From: Endozoicomonas sp965199185
GTDB taxonomy: Bacteria; Pseudomonadota; Gammaproteobacteria; Pseudomonadales; Endozoicomonadaceae
Assembly (NCBI GenBank): GCA_965199185.1
Contig: CBDAQW010000013.1
Span: forward strand, 208,936-272,935
Reading direction: 5' to 3'
DNA length: 64,000 nt
This document shows positions 1 to 9,133 of the stretch, piece by piece (within the stretch, counting starts at the first letter, position 1; every line of letters starts with the position of its first letter). Below the pieces are notes generated by a model that did not search any database, had not been told where the DNA came from, and worked only from the letters and a program-made list of their open reading frames with translations. A program made the position numbers and the translations under genes.

Positions 1-400
1 CTGGCGTAAAGTGAACCCGACCATCGGCACAATCGGCACTGGGTGAAACTGTAGCGGCATTGGCCGTCCACATACTCGAAGCCGAATAACAGGCTGCCAG
101 TTGCATGGGTGCCTGTTTTGCAGCGGATTGCAGAATCTGTGCATCGCTGCCGGTAAAACCCAGCCTTTTCAGTGTGGTTATATCCGGGCGCTCCTGCGGT
201 GCAAGAACCCCCTGAATAAAACCAAGATCGTGCAGGTTTTTCATCTTTTCTAACCCCTGTAATGCCGCTGCTTTGGGGTTAGACGTTGCACCGGCATTGA
301 CTGAAGAGGCGATGTTTCCCGCAGATAAACCGGCGTAGTTATGGGTAGGGCCAACCAACCCATCAAAGTTTGCTTCTGTTGTTATGGATTCTGAAGACAT
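1..400 (-). CDS. astB: N-succinylarginine dihydrolase, N-terminal part (cut by window edge)
   Basis: AstB hydrolyses N2-succinylarginine to N2-succinylornithine, CO2 and ammonia, the second step of the cytoplasmic AST arginine catabolic pathway. Only the first 133 residues are in the window. Reading leftward from the ATG at 398-400 gives a protein with the family's opening FDGLVGPTHNYAGLS at residues 12-26, then SNPKAAALQGLEKMK and, later, the conserved SxMWTANAATVSPSAD stretch. These match AstB from memory. The gene starts 14 bases after the astD stop, in the order astA-astD-astB, as in the enterobacterial operon. The frame stays open to base 1, so the gene continues outside the window. Confidence 0.95.
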   Translation of the reverse strand, partial: MSSESITTEANFDGLVGPTHNYAGLSAGNIASSVNAGATSNPKAAALQGLEKMKNLHDLGFIQGVLAPQERPDITTLKRLGFTGSDAQILQSAAKQAPMQLAACYSASSMWTANAATVSPSADCADGRVHFTP

Positions 401-414
401 CTTATTAACTCAGG

Positions 415-1881
415 TTACAACGTAAGTCCGGGTGTCAGTGTCTCAGGCATCACCAATGTTTCAGACTCAACACTGGCCACCGGGAAGGCACAATAATCCG
501 CTGCAAAGTAAGCACTGGGACGATGATTGCCGCTGTCACCCGGCCCACCAAAAGGTGCTGCACTGCTGGCTCCGGTAATGGGGCGATTCCAGTTGACGAT
601 GCCGGCACGAATCTGGCTGAAGAAACGATCATAACTGCTTTTGCTGGTACTTAGCAGTCCGGCAGATAAGCCAAACCGGGTTTGATTGGCGACAGTGATC
701 GCCTGATCCAGCGTTTTATATCGAATCACCTGCAATAAAGGGCCAAAATACTCTTCGTCAGGAAGGTCAGCGATGTGCGTCACATCAATGATACCCGGTG
801 ATAATAATCCGGTGCCCGGTGTTAGATGCCTGGCTGCTACCAGAATCTGAGCACCCAGAGATTCCAGTTGCTGTTGTGCCGAGAGAATGTTGAGCGCCGC
901 CTGTTCCGAAATCAAAGCCCCCATAAATGGTGGGTCGTTATCATTCCAAAGGCCGGTTTTAAGTTTTCGGGTTGCTTCCGACAATTGTTGTATAAACTGA
1001 TCGCCCCAGTCACCTTCAGGGACTAACAGTCGTCTGGCACAGGTGCAACGCTGTCCGGCGGTAATAAATGCCGAATGAATTGTGTCGTGTATTGCGGCTT
1101 TAACATTCGATACTTCTTCTATGATCAATGGATTGTTGCCACCCATTTCCAGCGCCAGTATTTTTCCGGGCTGCCCACCGTACTGTTTGTGGATAAGTTT
1201 GCCGGTATGGGAACTGCCGGTGAAAAACAGGCCATCAAGCTCAGGATGGCTTGCCAGATAGATACCGGTCTCTTTTTCCCCCTGAACAAGATTGAGCACT
1301 CCGGCGGGAATGCCCGCCTGCTTCCAGAGTTTTACCGACAACTCAGCCACCATTGGTGTCAGCTCACTGGGTTTGAATACAACGGTATTACCCGCCAGTA
1401 ATGCCGGAACAATATGACCGTTCGGCAAATGCGCTGGGAAATTGTAAGGGCCAAACACCGCCACCACGCCATGAGGTTTATAGCGAATCATCGCTCTGCC
1501 CACAGGCATGGGGTTTTCTGTGGTGCTTGTGCGTTCTTTAAAGGCTTTGATGGAAATCGCAATTTTGCCTTTCATCGCGCCTACTTCGGTTCGAGCTTCC
1601 CAGAGCGGCTTGCCGGTTTCTTTGGCGATGGTTTCTGCAATCAGTTCCGCATTTTCTTCGAGTAATTCAGCGAAACGGAGGAGAATGGTTTCTCTTTCTT
1701 CGAATGCTCTTAGAGCCCAGCTCGATGCCGCTGTGCGAGCTGCCGATACTACGGCATCTATTTGCTGCTCACTGGCACTGGCTCCTTGCCAGATAATATC
1801 GCCGGTACCGGGATTAACCGATTGAAAGTCAGAGCCGTCAGCATTGTGCCAGTCCCCATTGATCAATAATGACATAGACAA
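415..1881 (-). CDS. astD: N-succinylglutamate 5-semialdehyde dehydrogenase
   Basis: AstD oxidises N-succinylglutamate semialdehyde to N-succinylglutamate with NAD+, the fourth step of the AST pathway. The 488-residue length is normal for the family. Aldehyde dehydrogenase landmarks are visible: FGPYNFP (Asn147), FKPSE (Lys170), the general base in LEMGG (Glu245) and the nucleophile in GQRCTCARR (Cys279). All catalytic residues are present, so it should be active. It begins one base after the astA stop, which implies one transcript and probable translational coupling, and ends 14 bases before astB. Confidence 0.96.
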   Translation of the reverse strand: MSMSLLINGDWHNADGSDFQSVNPGTGDIIWQGASASEQQIDAVVSAARTAASSWALRAFEERETILLRFAELLEENAELIAETIAKETGKPLWEARTEVGAMKGKIAISIKAFKERTSTTENPMPVGRAMIRYKPHGVVAVFGPYNFPAHLPNGHIVPALLAGNTVVFKPSELTPMVAELSVKLWKQAGIPAGVLNLVQGEKETGIYLASHPELDGLFFTGSSHTGKLIHKQYGGQPGKILALEMGGNNPLIIEEVSNVKAAIHDTIHSAFITAGQRCTCARRLLVPEGDWGDQFIQQLSEATRKLKTGLWNDNDPPFMGALISEQAALNILSAQQQLESLGAQILVAARHLTPGTGLLSPGIIDVTHIADLPDEEYFGPLLQVIRYKTLDQAITVANQTRFGLSAGLLSTSKSSYDRFFSQIRAGIVNWNRPITGASSAAPFGGPGDSGNHRPSAYFAADYCAFPVASVESETLVMPETLTPGLTL

Positions 1882-1882
1882 A

Positions 1883-2932
1883 TTACCTTAGAATATTTCT
1901 GGATGCTGAAAGAGGTACAACACGTATTTCATCACCATCATTGACATTCAGAGCTTGAGCCTGTTCTGCAATGATGTTGATCGATTCAAATCCTTCAAAC
2001 GACAGGTTCCCCATAATGCAGCGGAAATCTGCAAAACGGTCATTGGCTAATAGCCATTGCCTGTCGTCTACCGCCGGTGCATTGTTGATGTTGATTTTAT
2101 AGCGACGAGAATCGCGGACAGCCCGGATATCATGGATTCTCGATTCAAGTAGTGGTCCTGCATCGAAAATATCCACATAGCCGGTATAGTGAAAACCCTC
2201 AGCTTCCAACAACCGGCGTGCCGGAGTGGTGCTTGCGTGGGTTTGAGCGATAACCCGCTGCGCTTCGTCGGGCAGCAGATTGGCATAAATGGGATGCCTT
2301 GGCATTAACTGGGCAATGGTGGCTTTATCGGCGGCAACATGTCGGTCAGCATCGACAAAATCCACTGAGAAAAAATGCCGGCCAACCGCTTCCCAGAAAG
2401 GCGACACTTCATGCTCATCACAATAGCCGCGCATTTCAGCAATCAGAATATCGCTGAACAGTGCCGGAAACGCAGCGACAAACAGAAAGCGACTCCTGGA
2501 TAAAAGAGCGCCATTCCCCGGCTGGCGTGCTTCAGGCGACAGAAACAAAGTACAAAGCTCCGAGTAACCGGTATGGTCGTTGGACAACATCAACGTCTCG
2601 GCAATGTTGTAAACACCCAGTTTGTCAGAAGCGTGCACCTGTTTATTGACTTTGTAGTTGTACCAGGGCGCGGTTAAACCGACGGCGCTTTCAATGGCCG
2701 TAGTGCCGACCACCTGTTGTGTGTCCGTGTCTTCCATAACAAACAGATATAAATTTTCTTTGGGGTCATCTGCATGGTTGGATGGATTTTTTTGCGAGTT
2801 CAGCGCCCAGTTTAATTTGCTGGCAACGCGTTCAGTGTCGGGTTGAAGTGAAGTAAAACCAGCGCCGGTTTTTTCAGCCAGTTCCCAGAGTGCATCATGG
2901 TCTTTTGCTTGAATCGGTCGGATTATCATCAT
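1883..2932 (-). CDS. astA: Arginine N-succinyltransferase
   Basis: AstA transfers succinyl from succinyl-CoA to arginine, the first step of ammonia-yielding AST catabolism. The 349 residues open with MIIRPIQAKDHDAL, as in AstA-family proteins, and carry the conserved ELCTLFLSPEARQPGNGALLSRSRF stretch in the middle (described here in part) and the AAFP and EMRG segments typical of this GNAT-related fold. Length is close to the roughly 340 residues usual for the family. It is the first gene of the visible astADB block. astC, which leads the operon in Escherichia coli, is not upstream; msbA is there instead, divergently oriented, so the aminotransferase step must be encoded elsewhere. Either of two adjacent ATG codons could be the start. 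Confidence 0.95.
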   Translation of the reverse strand: MMIIRPIQAKDHDALWELAEKTGAGFTSLQPDTERVASKLNWALNSQKNPSNHADDPKENLYLFVMEDTDTQQVVGTTAIESAVGLTAPWYNYKVNKQVHASDKLGVYNIAETLMLSNDHTGYSELCTLFLSPEARQPGNGALLSRSRFLFVAAFPALFSDILIAEMRGYCDEHEVSPFWEAVGRHFFSVDFVDADRHVAADKATIAQLMPRHPIYANLLPDEAQRVIAQTHASTTPARRLLEAEGFHYTGYVDIFDAGPLLESRIHDIRAVRDSRRYKININNAPAVDDRQWLLANDRFADFRCIMGNLSFEGFESINIIAEQAQALNVNDGDEIRVVPLSASRNILR

Positions 2933-3221
2933 AGTTGCACAACACCATTACATTTATTATTTGAAGAGAATTGGTGCAAGAGGGTATTGATGCAGAATAT
3001 GAAAAGTGGAATATCAGTGCAAGTTATCACTTTATTTCCCTTAGAGGCTGTTGATACAACCCGGTCTATCTGATTTTTCCATTATGCCGATTGTGGTATG
3101 CTCGCCCGATCATCTTCTATGCTTGCAAGTCTATGCGTGCAAGATTGTTTCAGAAAGGTAAGCACACCGCTTCCGGAAATATAAACTTCGGCACAATAAT
3201 CCGATTAGTCTTATTTATATT

Positions 3222-5036
3222 ATGTCAGAATCACCCAAAGCCAGCAGTTTGCAGGTTTATCTGCGCTTGCTGAGTTACATAAAACCTTATATGGGGTACT
3301 TCTTCCTCAGTATCCTCGGGCTTGCCATTGTAGCGTTGTGCCAGCCCGTCTTTGCCAAGCTTCTGGAGTATTTTGTTGATGCGCTCGACGACAAACAGAT
3401 CGGTCTGGTGGCTAACATTCCCTGGCTCGAAAGTATCAATAATATCTGGCTGGTACCGGCGTTAATGATGCTGATGGCCTTTGTTCGTGGCATTGGCTCT
3501 TTTGTGGGTACTTATTTTCTTGCCAAGATGTCGCAGAGTGTCGTTAATGATTTGCGGGGCGTTATGTTTGAACACCTCATCCGCCTGCCCAATACTTACT
3601 ACGACAGTCGTAACTCCGGACATATTTTATCCCAGATTACCTACAACGTCCCTCAGGTCACTTCTGCGGCCACCGAAGCCTTGCGAATTGTCGCCAGAGA
3701 GGGGCTGACGGTGGTGTTTCTTCTGGGTTATCTGTTTTATACCGATCTGAAGCTCACGCTTGTTTTCATGTGCACCACGCCCATTATTGCGCTTGTTGTG
3801 TCTGAAACCAGTAAACGCTTCCGACGGTTAAGCCATAACATTCAGTACTCTATGGGCGATCTGACCCATGTTACCTCCGAGATCATCAGTGGTTATCGTG
3901 AAGTGAGGGGGTTTGGGGGTGAAACCTATGAAATTACTCGCTTTAAAGAAGCCAGCAACAATAACAAACGGCAAAATCTTAAACTGGAAAAAACCAATGC
4001 TATTCAGGCACCGGTGTTGCAGTTTTTGACATCTATTGCACTCTCGGCGTTGTTATTTGCCATTCTTTTTGTCAAAGGGGATATTTCTACCGCTGCTTTG
4101 GTGGGCTTTGTTACCGCAGCTGGTTTAATGCCCAAACCTATTCGTCAACTCAGCGAAGTTAACGCCAAAATCCAGAAAGGTCTGGCGGCCGCAGACAGTA
4201 TTTTTAGTTTGCTCGATGAAATGCCGGAAAACAATAACGGCACCCATCGGCTGGACAAGTTGCAGGGCAAAGTCGAATTCAGAAATACCTGCTTTCGCTA
4301 TGAGAATGCAGACAGCCAGGCACTGAGCGACATTAATTACACCATTGAGCCGGGGCAAACTGTTGCTCTGGTGGGTAGCTCAGGTTCAGGCAAGACGACA
4401 CTGGCTAGTTTGTTGCCCCGGTTTTATAACATCACCGATGGCGACATTCTGATTGATGATGTGGCAATCAATGATTATGAACTGGGTAATTTGCGCAGCC
4501 ATATCTCTCTGGTGAGTCAGAATATCACCTTATTCAACGGCACCATTGAGGAGAATATCGCTTACGGCGCTTTGAGAAATATTAAAAGTGCTGAGGATGT
4601 CCGGCTGGCAGCCGAATCGGCTTATGCCGATGAGTTTATTAAAAAACTGCCGGACGGCATGCATACCATGATTGGTGAAGACGGTGTTCTGTTATCCGGC
4701 GGACAACGGCAGCGACTGGCCATCGCCCGGGCGATTTTGAAAGATGCTCCTATTTTGATTCTTGATGAAGCCACCTCCGCACTGGATACCGAATCCGAAC
4801 GTCATATACAGGCAGCCTTAGACGTTGCCATGAAGGGACGTACGACGCTGGTTATTGCGCACCGGTTATCCACCATCGAAAATGCCGATCGCATTTTGGT
4901 GATGGATCAGGGGTGTATCGTTGAGCAGGGCACACACACTGAGTTGCTTGCCAAAGAAGGACAGTACGCCAAATTGCATCGCATGCAATTTAAAGATGTT
5001 GATTCAGAACCGGTGGAGTTGAGTCCGATGCGTTAG
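3222..5036 (+). CDS. msbA: Lipid A export ABC transporter, ATPase/permease
   Basis: MsbA flips lipid A-core across the inner membrane as a homodimer. The 604 residues hold a six-helix exporter domain (about residues 20-310) followed by a nucleotide-binding domain. The latter has Walker A GSSGSGKT at 385-392, signature LSGGQ at 491-495, Walker B ILILDE at 511-516 and the switch His547 in AHRLS, so it should hydrolyse ATP. The motif set cannot by itself exclude another type IV ABC exporter, but length and overall sequence fit MsbA. It is divergent from astA across 289 bases in which no other gene is seen. The kinase LpxK, often next to msbA, is absent. Confidence 0.88.
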   Translation: MSESPKASSLQVYLRLLSYIKPYMGYFFLSILGLAIVALCQPVFAKLLEYFVDALDDKQIGLVANIPWLESINNIWLVPALMMLMAFVRGIGSFVGTYFLAKMSQSVVNDLRGVMFEHLIRLPNTYYDSRNSGHILSQITYNVPQVTSAATEALRIVAREGLTVVFLLGYLFYTDLKLTLVFMCTTPIIALVVSETSKRFRRLSHNIQYSMGDLTHVTSEIISGYREVRGFGGETYEITRFKEASNNNKRQNLKLEKTNAIQAPVLQFLTSIALSALLFAILFVKGDISTAALVGFVTAAGLMPKPIRQLSEVNAKIQKGLAAADSIFSLLDEMPENNNGTHRLDKLQGKVEFRNTCFRYENADSQALSDINYTIEPGQTVALVGSSGSGKTTLASLLPRFYNITDGDILIDDVAINDYELGNLRSHISLVSQNITLFNGTIEENIAYGALRNIKSAEDVRLAAESAYADEFIKKLPDGMHTMIGEDGVLLSGGQRQRLAIARAILKDAPILILDEATSALDTESERHIQAALDVAMKGRTTLVIAHRLSTIENADRILVMDQGCIVEQGTHTELLAKEGQYAKLHRMQFKDVDSEPVELSPMR

Positions 5037-5041
5037 TAGGC

Positions 5042-5064
5042 CGGGTTCCCCAAAGGAGAACCCG
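5042..5064. terminator. Hairpin between convergent msbA and galE
   Basis: Inverted repeat CGGGTTC (5042-5048) and GAACCCG (5058-5064) with a 9-base loop lies in the 39-base gap between the two convergent genes. It is GC-rich and could stop transcription from both sides, but no strong T-run follows on either strand. Confidence 0.55.
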
Positions 5065-5075
5065 ACAGTCAGCTT

Positions 5076-6095
5076 TCAATGATAGCCATTCGGATTTCTT
5101 GATTGCCAGCGCCAGCTGTCGGTGACCATATCCACTAATTTCTTTTCCGCCTTCCAGCCTAACTCAGAGAACGCTTTATTTGGATCGGCGTAGCAGGCGG
5201 CAATATCTCCAGCCCGCCGGGGGGCAATTTTATAAGGCACTGGTCGTTCAGATGCCTTTTCAAAAGCATCGACCATTTCCAGAACGCTGTAACCTTTCCC
5301 TACACCCAGATTCCAGGCGTGTGCGCCGGTCAGGGAACCTAACTTTTCAATCGCCCGAACATGCCCAATGGCCAGATCAACCACATGAATATAATCACGT
5401 ACACCAGTACCGTCTTTAGTGGGGTAGTCGTCACCAAAAACACTGAGCTGCTCGAGTTTGCCAACGGCCACCTGTGAGATATAGGGCATCAGATTGTTGG
5501 GGAGATCATTGGGATCTTCACCGATCAAACCGGAAGCGTGCGCGCCAACCGGGTTGAAGTAGCGCAACAAGGCAATGCGCCAGCGAGGATCGGATTTAGC
5601 CAGATCCTGCATAATCTCTTCAATCATTAGCTTGGAGCGACCATAAGGATTGATGGCAGAGGTCGGAAAGTCTTCTGTGATTGGCAGGCTGGCAGGGTCA
5701 CCATAAACTGTCGCAGATGAGCTAAAAGCAATGCTCTTAACATCAGCGGCCTGCATCGCTTCCAGCAAATTGACGGTGCCGTAGACGTTATTGTCGTAAT
5801 AAGAGAGCGGGACTTGCACAGACTCGCCGACGGCTTTCAGCCCCGCAAAATGAATGACAGTATCGATATTGTGCTGACTGAACAGCTGGTCGAGCAATGG
5901 TCGGTCGCGAATATCACCCTGAACAAATTCCAGCATTTTTCCGGTAATCTGTTCCACTCGTGTCAGAGATTCACGGCTGCTGTTGCTCAGGTTATCAAGA
6001 GCAATAATGTCGTAATTCTCATTTAACAGCTCTACACAGGTGTGGCTGCCAATGTATCCGGCGCCACCGGTCACAAGAATTTTTGCTGTACTCAT
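5076..6095 (-). CDS. galE: UDP-glucose 4-epimerase
   Basis: GalE interconverts UDP-glucose and UDP-galactose (sometimes also the N-acetyl forms), feeding surface polysaccharide synthesis. The 339 residues have the Rossmann NAD motif GGAGYIGSH at 10-18, the catalytic SSSATVYG Ser region near 125-131 and the YGRSK pair Tyr151/Lys155 of the extended SDR family. Length equals the standard GalE. It sits 27 bases downstream of nadC on the same strand, but the two functions are unrelated. It could supply precursors to the exopolysaccharide locus at 27-41 kb; that is inference only. Confidence 0.94.
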   Translation of the reverse strand: MSTAKILVTGGAGYIGSHTCVELLNENYDIIALDNLSNSSRESLTRVEQITGKMLEFVQGDIRDRPLLDQLFSQHNIDTVIHFAGLKAVGESVQVPLSYYDNNVYGTVNLLEAMQAADVKSIAFSSSATVYGDPASLPITEDFPTSAINPYGRSKLMIEEIMQDLAKSDPRWRIALLRYFNPVGAHASGLIGEDPNDLPNNLMPYISQVAVGKLEQLSVFGDDYPTKDGTGVRDYIHVVDLAIGHVRAIEKLGSLTGAHAWNLGVGKGYSVLEMVDAFEKASERPVPYKIAPRRAGDIAACYADPNKAFSELGWKAEKKLVDMVTDSWRWQSRNPNGYH

Positions 6096-6122
6096 AATGC
6101 ATTGTTTACCTTGCTGCTCGAT

Positions 6123-6989
6123 TTACTCATCGACCAGCCGCATGGAAAGATCAACCGAATAACAGTCTTTGGTCAGAGTACCTATGGAGATAAAATCAAC
6201 ACCGGTTTCAGCGATGGCGGGCAGGGTTTGTTCGGTAATACCGCCCGATGCTTCAAGTTTTGGTGGATGACCGGGAAGTGTTTTATTTAGCCGAACGGTT
6301 TCAGCCAGTAATTCCATCGGGAAATTATCCAGCATAATGATATCAGCACCCGAGATTCGAGCCTGTCGGAACTCCTCCTGGTTCTCAACCTCAACCTCTA
6401 CAGGCTTGCCTGGCGCCATTTCTTTTGCTTTGCTCACCGCCTGTTTGATGCCACCGCAGGCTGCAATGTGGTTTTCCTTGATCAGGAAGGCATCAAATAA
6501 ACCAATGCGATGATTATGGCATCCGCCGGCTGTAACGGCGTATTTCTGGGCGATACGTAAACCGGGTAAGGTTTTCCGGGTGTCCAGCAGTTTGACGTCT
6601 GTGCTGCTGACCAGATCAGCATAACGTCTGCAGCGAGTACTGGTGCCTGACAAGGTTTGCAAAAAGTTCATGGCGCAGCGTTCACCGGTTAACAGGCTGC
6701 GTGCAGAGCCTTTGAGCAACAGAACAGCTTGATCCGGCTTGACCTGTTCACCTTCTTTAACCAGCCACTCCAGCTCGATCTCTGGATCAATCTGATGAAA
6801 GACTTCATTCACCCAAGGGCGACCACAAATCACCGCCTGATCACGGCAGATAATTCTGGCACTGGCTTGCTTATCTGCCGGAATCAGAGTGGCAGTGATA
6901 TCACCGCTGCCAATATCTTCTGCCAGGGCGGAGCGAACATTGTCTTCAACAGCGGAGGGGAGAACATCAGCAATAATATCAGAGAGCAT
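6123..6989 (-). CDS. nadC: Nicotinate-nucleotide pyrophosphorylase (quinolinate phosphoribosyltransferase)
   Basis: NadC converts quinolinate and PRPP to nicotinate mononucleotide, CO2 and pyrophosphate in de novo NAD synthesis. The 288 residues match the family in length. They include the N-terminal AEDIGSGDITATLIP, the MNFLQTLSGTST helix, the DTRKTLPGLR loop, the HNHRIGLFDAFLIKENH motif (given in part) and EVEVENQEE, whose basic and acidic residues bind quinolinate and PRPP. It is transcribed leftward with galE. A stretch of about 120 bases without features separates it from the reductase gene on its other side. Confidence 0.95.
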   Translation of the reverse strand: MLSDIIADVLPSAVEDNVRSALAEDIGSGDITATLIPADKQASARIICRDQAVICGRPWVNEVFHQIDPEIELEWLVKEGEQVKPDQAVLLLKGSARSLLTGERCAMNFLQTLSGTSTRCRRYADLVSSTDVKLLDTRKTLPGLRIAQKYAVTAGGCHNHRIGLFDAFLIKENHIAACGGIKQAVSKAKEMAPGKPVEVEVENQEEFRQARISGADIIMLDNFPMELLAETVRLNKTLPGHPPKLEASGGITEQTLPAIAETGVDFISIGTLTKDCYSVDLSMRLVDE

Positions 6990-7113
6990 GAATATTAACT
7001 TTATTTGACGGGTTCAAATGGCGTTTGCAAGTGTGCATCAGAGTGTATAAGAGGCTACCTCAAAAGTCATGCAGGCTTGCAGGGAGAAACCCAGACCGAT
7101 TCTATTGGATTCA

Positions 7114-8028
7114 TTAATAGCGTATTCCCCGATCAGTAAGATCTCTGATTAAACGACGGTGATTCAGGGGGTCTATCCCTTTTTCACGAGCAATGTCGAT
7201 CAAAAAAACATTGATATAAGCGAGTTCTGTTGTGCGATTACTGCGGGCATCCTGGCAGGTTGAAGAAACATTAGTGGCTGTCTTCTGGCAAACGTTGTAC
7301 ACCCTGTGACTGAGGTTTTCAGACTTTATGCGTTGCGTTTGTAAAATGGCACTGGTTTCTTCAATTAACTGATCGAGCCGCTGCTGCCGTTCTGAACCAT
7401 CAAGCAACTCACCATTCCGGCAATTAAATAAAGCGGTCAGACCATTAATGCAGCTGTTGATAGCTAACTTATTCCAGAGTTTTTCTTCGACAAACGACGT
7501 GCGCTTAATGTTTAAACGACATTCAGAAAGAAGCACATCAAAGTCATCAGGCTGTGCGTGCAGAGTCAATGGCCCGATACAGGTTATACCAACCCCGGCG
7601 TGACAGACTTGCAAGGGATTGTCCAGATAGGCACCATCAGTGACAGAACCGGCCCAGATATTCAGTGTGGGAAACGCTCTGGTGATCGCTTGTTGACTCC
7701 CCATTCCGTTTTGCAATAACAGGATTCTGGCATCACCCGTTAAATGATTGGCAACAGAGGTCAGCGCCTGCAAAGCATCCTGAGCCTTAGTGCATATTAT
7801 TAAATGAGATACGGGCTTATTAATATTGGCTGGGCTGGTCAGAGTCACAGGAAAACGCTCTGTTTTATCCTGGCTTCTGAGAGTCACAAAATCAGAAGAA
7901 TGATTCAGAGTGCTGAATCTTTCATCCCTGAGAATTAGCTCAACATTCAGTCCGTAGGCCGATATGCTGGCCGCCCAGAGACACCCAATACTGCCTGCAC
8001 CCAGTACATGCCAAACGCTTTGATCCAT
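7114..8028 (-). CDS. Ketopantoate reductase family protein (PanE/ApbA-like)
   Basis: Family members reduce 2-dehydropantoate to pantoate with NADPH in coenzyme A synthesis, although many homologues have other substrates. The start is placed at the ATG at 8026-8028, giving MDQSVWHVLGAGSIGCLW, because the dinucleotide-binding GAGSIG motif normally lies within the first 15 residues; an upstream in-frame ATG at 8070 would add 14 unlikely residues. The 304-residue product has ICTKAQD and LLQNGMG, the counterparts of the conserved KxxD and QNG segments, and the C-terminal helix KLAINSCINGLTALFNCRNG. Call to family level is firm; identity as the true PanE is likely but not proven. Confidence 0.82.
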   Translation of the reverse strand: MDQSVWHVLGAGSIGCLWAASISAYGLNVELILRDERFSTLNHSSDFVTLRSQDKTERFPVTLTSPANINKPVSHLIICTKAQDALQALTSVANHLTGDARILLLQNGMGSQQAITRAFPTLNIWAGSVTDGAYLDNPLQVCHAGVGITCIGPLTLHAQPDDFDVLLSECRLNIKRTSFVEEKLWNKLAINSCINGLTALFNCRNGELLDGSERQQRLDQLIEETSAILQTQRIKSENLSHRVYNVCQKTATNVSSTCQDARSNRTTELAYINVFLIDIAREKGIDPLNHRRLIRDLTDRGIRY

Positions 8029-8179
8029 ATAAAAAGCATACGATTGATATGAAACCGTGAATAATAACAAAGCTATTACGAAAAACCTTGTTATAAAAAA
8101 CCTTGTCAGAAAAAACCGCCGTCATAGTTAATCAGTGAATCTATACTTGATGAGTTATTTATCCCACCGGAGGTGGAAA

Positions 8180-8395
8180 GTGAGTCATACCTACAAGCTG
8201 ACTGAAGTCGTCGGCAGTTCAACCGTTAGTAGTGATGATGCCATTCGTAATGCGATTGCGACTGCCAGCGTGTCTCTGAAAAATATGAACTGGTTTGAAG
8301 TGATAGAGCAGCGTGGGCATCTTAAAAATGGAGAAGTTGCCCACTGGCAGGTTACGGTGAAAATCGGTTTCCGTTTGGAAGATCATAACGGGTAA
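8180..8395 (+). CDS. Dodecin family flavin-binding protein
   Basis: Dodecins are small proteins that assemble into hollow dodecamers and bind flavins. The start chosen is the GTG at 8180, since GGAGG at 8169-8173 is a strong ribosome site 6 bases upstream; an upstream ATG at 8135 lacks one. The 71-residue protein reads VSHTYKLTEVVGSS then DDAIRNAIATAS, LKNMNWFEVIEQRG and AHWQVTVKIGFRLED. This is the normal dodecin beta-alpha-beta-beta arrangement, including the WFEV/QRG segment around the flavin-stacking Trp. It is a stand-alone gene between two unrelated ones. Confidence 0.9.
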   Translation: MSHTYKLTEVVGSSTVSSDDAIRNAIATASVSLKNMNWFEVIEQRGHLKNGEVAHWQVTVKIGFRLEDHNG

Positions 8396-8496
8396 CTGCG
8401 CTTGGCATGAGGTGTTAAAAGAGAGGGTTTGAAGGTGTTGTTTGAAGGTGTGCGACTACTTACAATAGGAGTTAATTCACCTTTCTGGAAAAAACA

Positions 8497-8982
8497 ATGC
8501 CTTCATTTGATATTGTCTCTGAAGTAGACCTTCATGAATTGACTAATGCCGTTGATCAGGCCAACCGTGAACTGACCACTCGTTATGATTTTCGGGGAGT
8601 GGACGCCAGCTTCAACCGAAGTGGCGATACTCAGGTAGTAATGACGGCAGACGCCGATTTTCAGCTGACTCAAATGATCGAAATACTGAAAACCAAAATG
8701 ATCAAGCGTGGCATTGATGCCCGCTGTCTTGAAGTGAAAGATTATTACGGAGCAGGCAAACAGGTAAAACAGGATGTCAGTGTACGACAGGGGTTGGATA
8801 AAGATCTGGCACGAAAAATTGTCAAAATGATCAAGGAAGCTAAGTTGAAGGTGCAGTCAGCCATTCAGGGAGAACAGGTCAGGGTGACCGGCAAAAAACG
8901 TGATGACTTGCAAACCGTTATTGCTTTCCTGAAAGACGCAGAACTGGATATGCCTTTGCAGTTTAATAATTTCCGGGATTAA
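8497..8982 (+). CDS. yajQ: YajQ-family nucleotide (cyclic-di-GMP)-binding protein
   Basis: The 161-residue protein starts MPSFDIVSEVDLHEL and ends LQFNNFRD, both diagnostic of the YajQ/DUF520 family. Members bind nucleotides; the Xanthomonas homologue binds cyclic-di-GMP and works with a transcription factor. Internal landmarks are TRYDFRG, ADAEF-like TADADFQL and RQGLDKDLARKIVKMIK. Length is standard. The function here could relate to cyclic-di-GMP control of the exopolysaccharide locus, which also has a GGDEF-EAL gene, but no direct link is visible. Confidence 0.93.
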   Translation: MPSFDIVSEVDLHELTNAVDQANRELTTRYDFRGVDASFNRSGDTQVVMTADADFQLTQMIEILKTKMIKRGIDARCLEVKDYYGAGKQVKQDVSVRQGLDKDLARKIVKMIKEAKLKVQSAIQGEQVRVTGKKRDDLQTVIAFLKDAELDMPLQFNNFRD

Positions 8983-9133
8983 GCCCCCAAACCTATGAAG
9001 TCATATTTTCTGACTTATTGTTCAGGCGCTCTGTTGTGCTTTGTGTAGTACCTGCCCTATAAGCCAGAAATATTCGGTTTCATTTGATTGGGTACTTAAT
9101 GATTTCGAAAAATAAAGAGCGAGGGCAATTGGA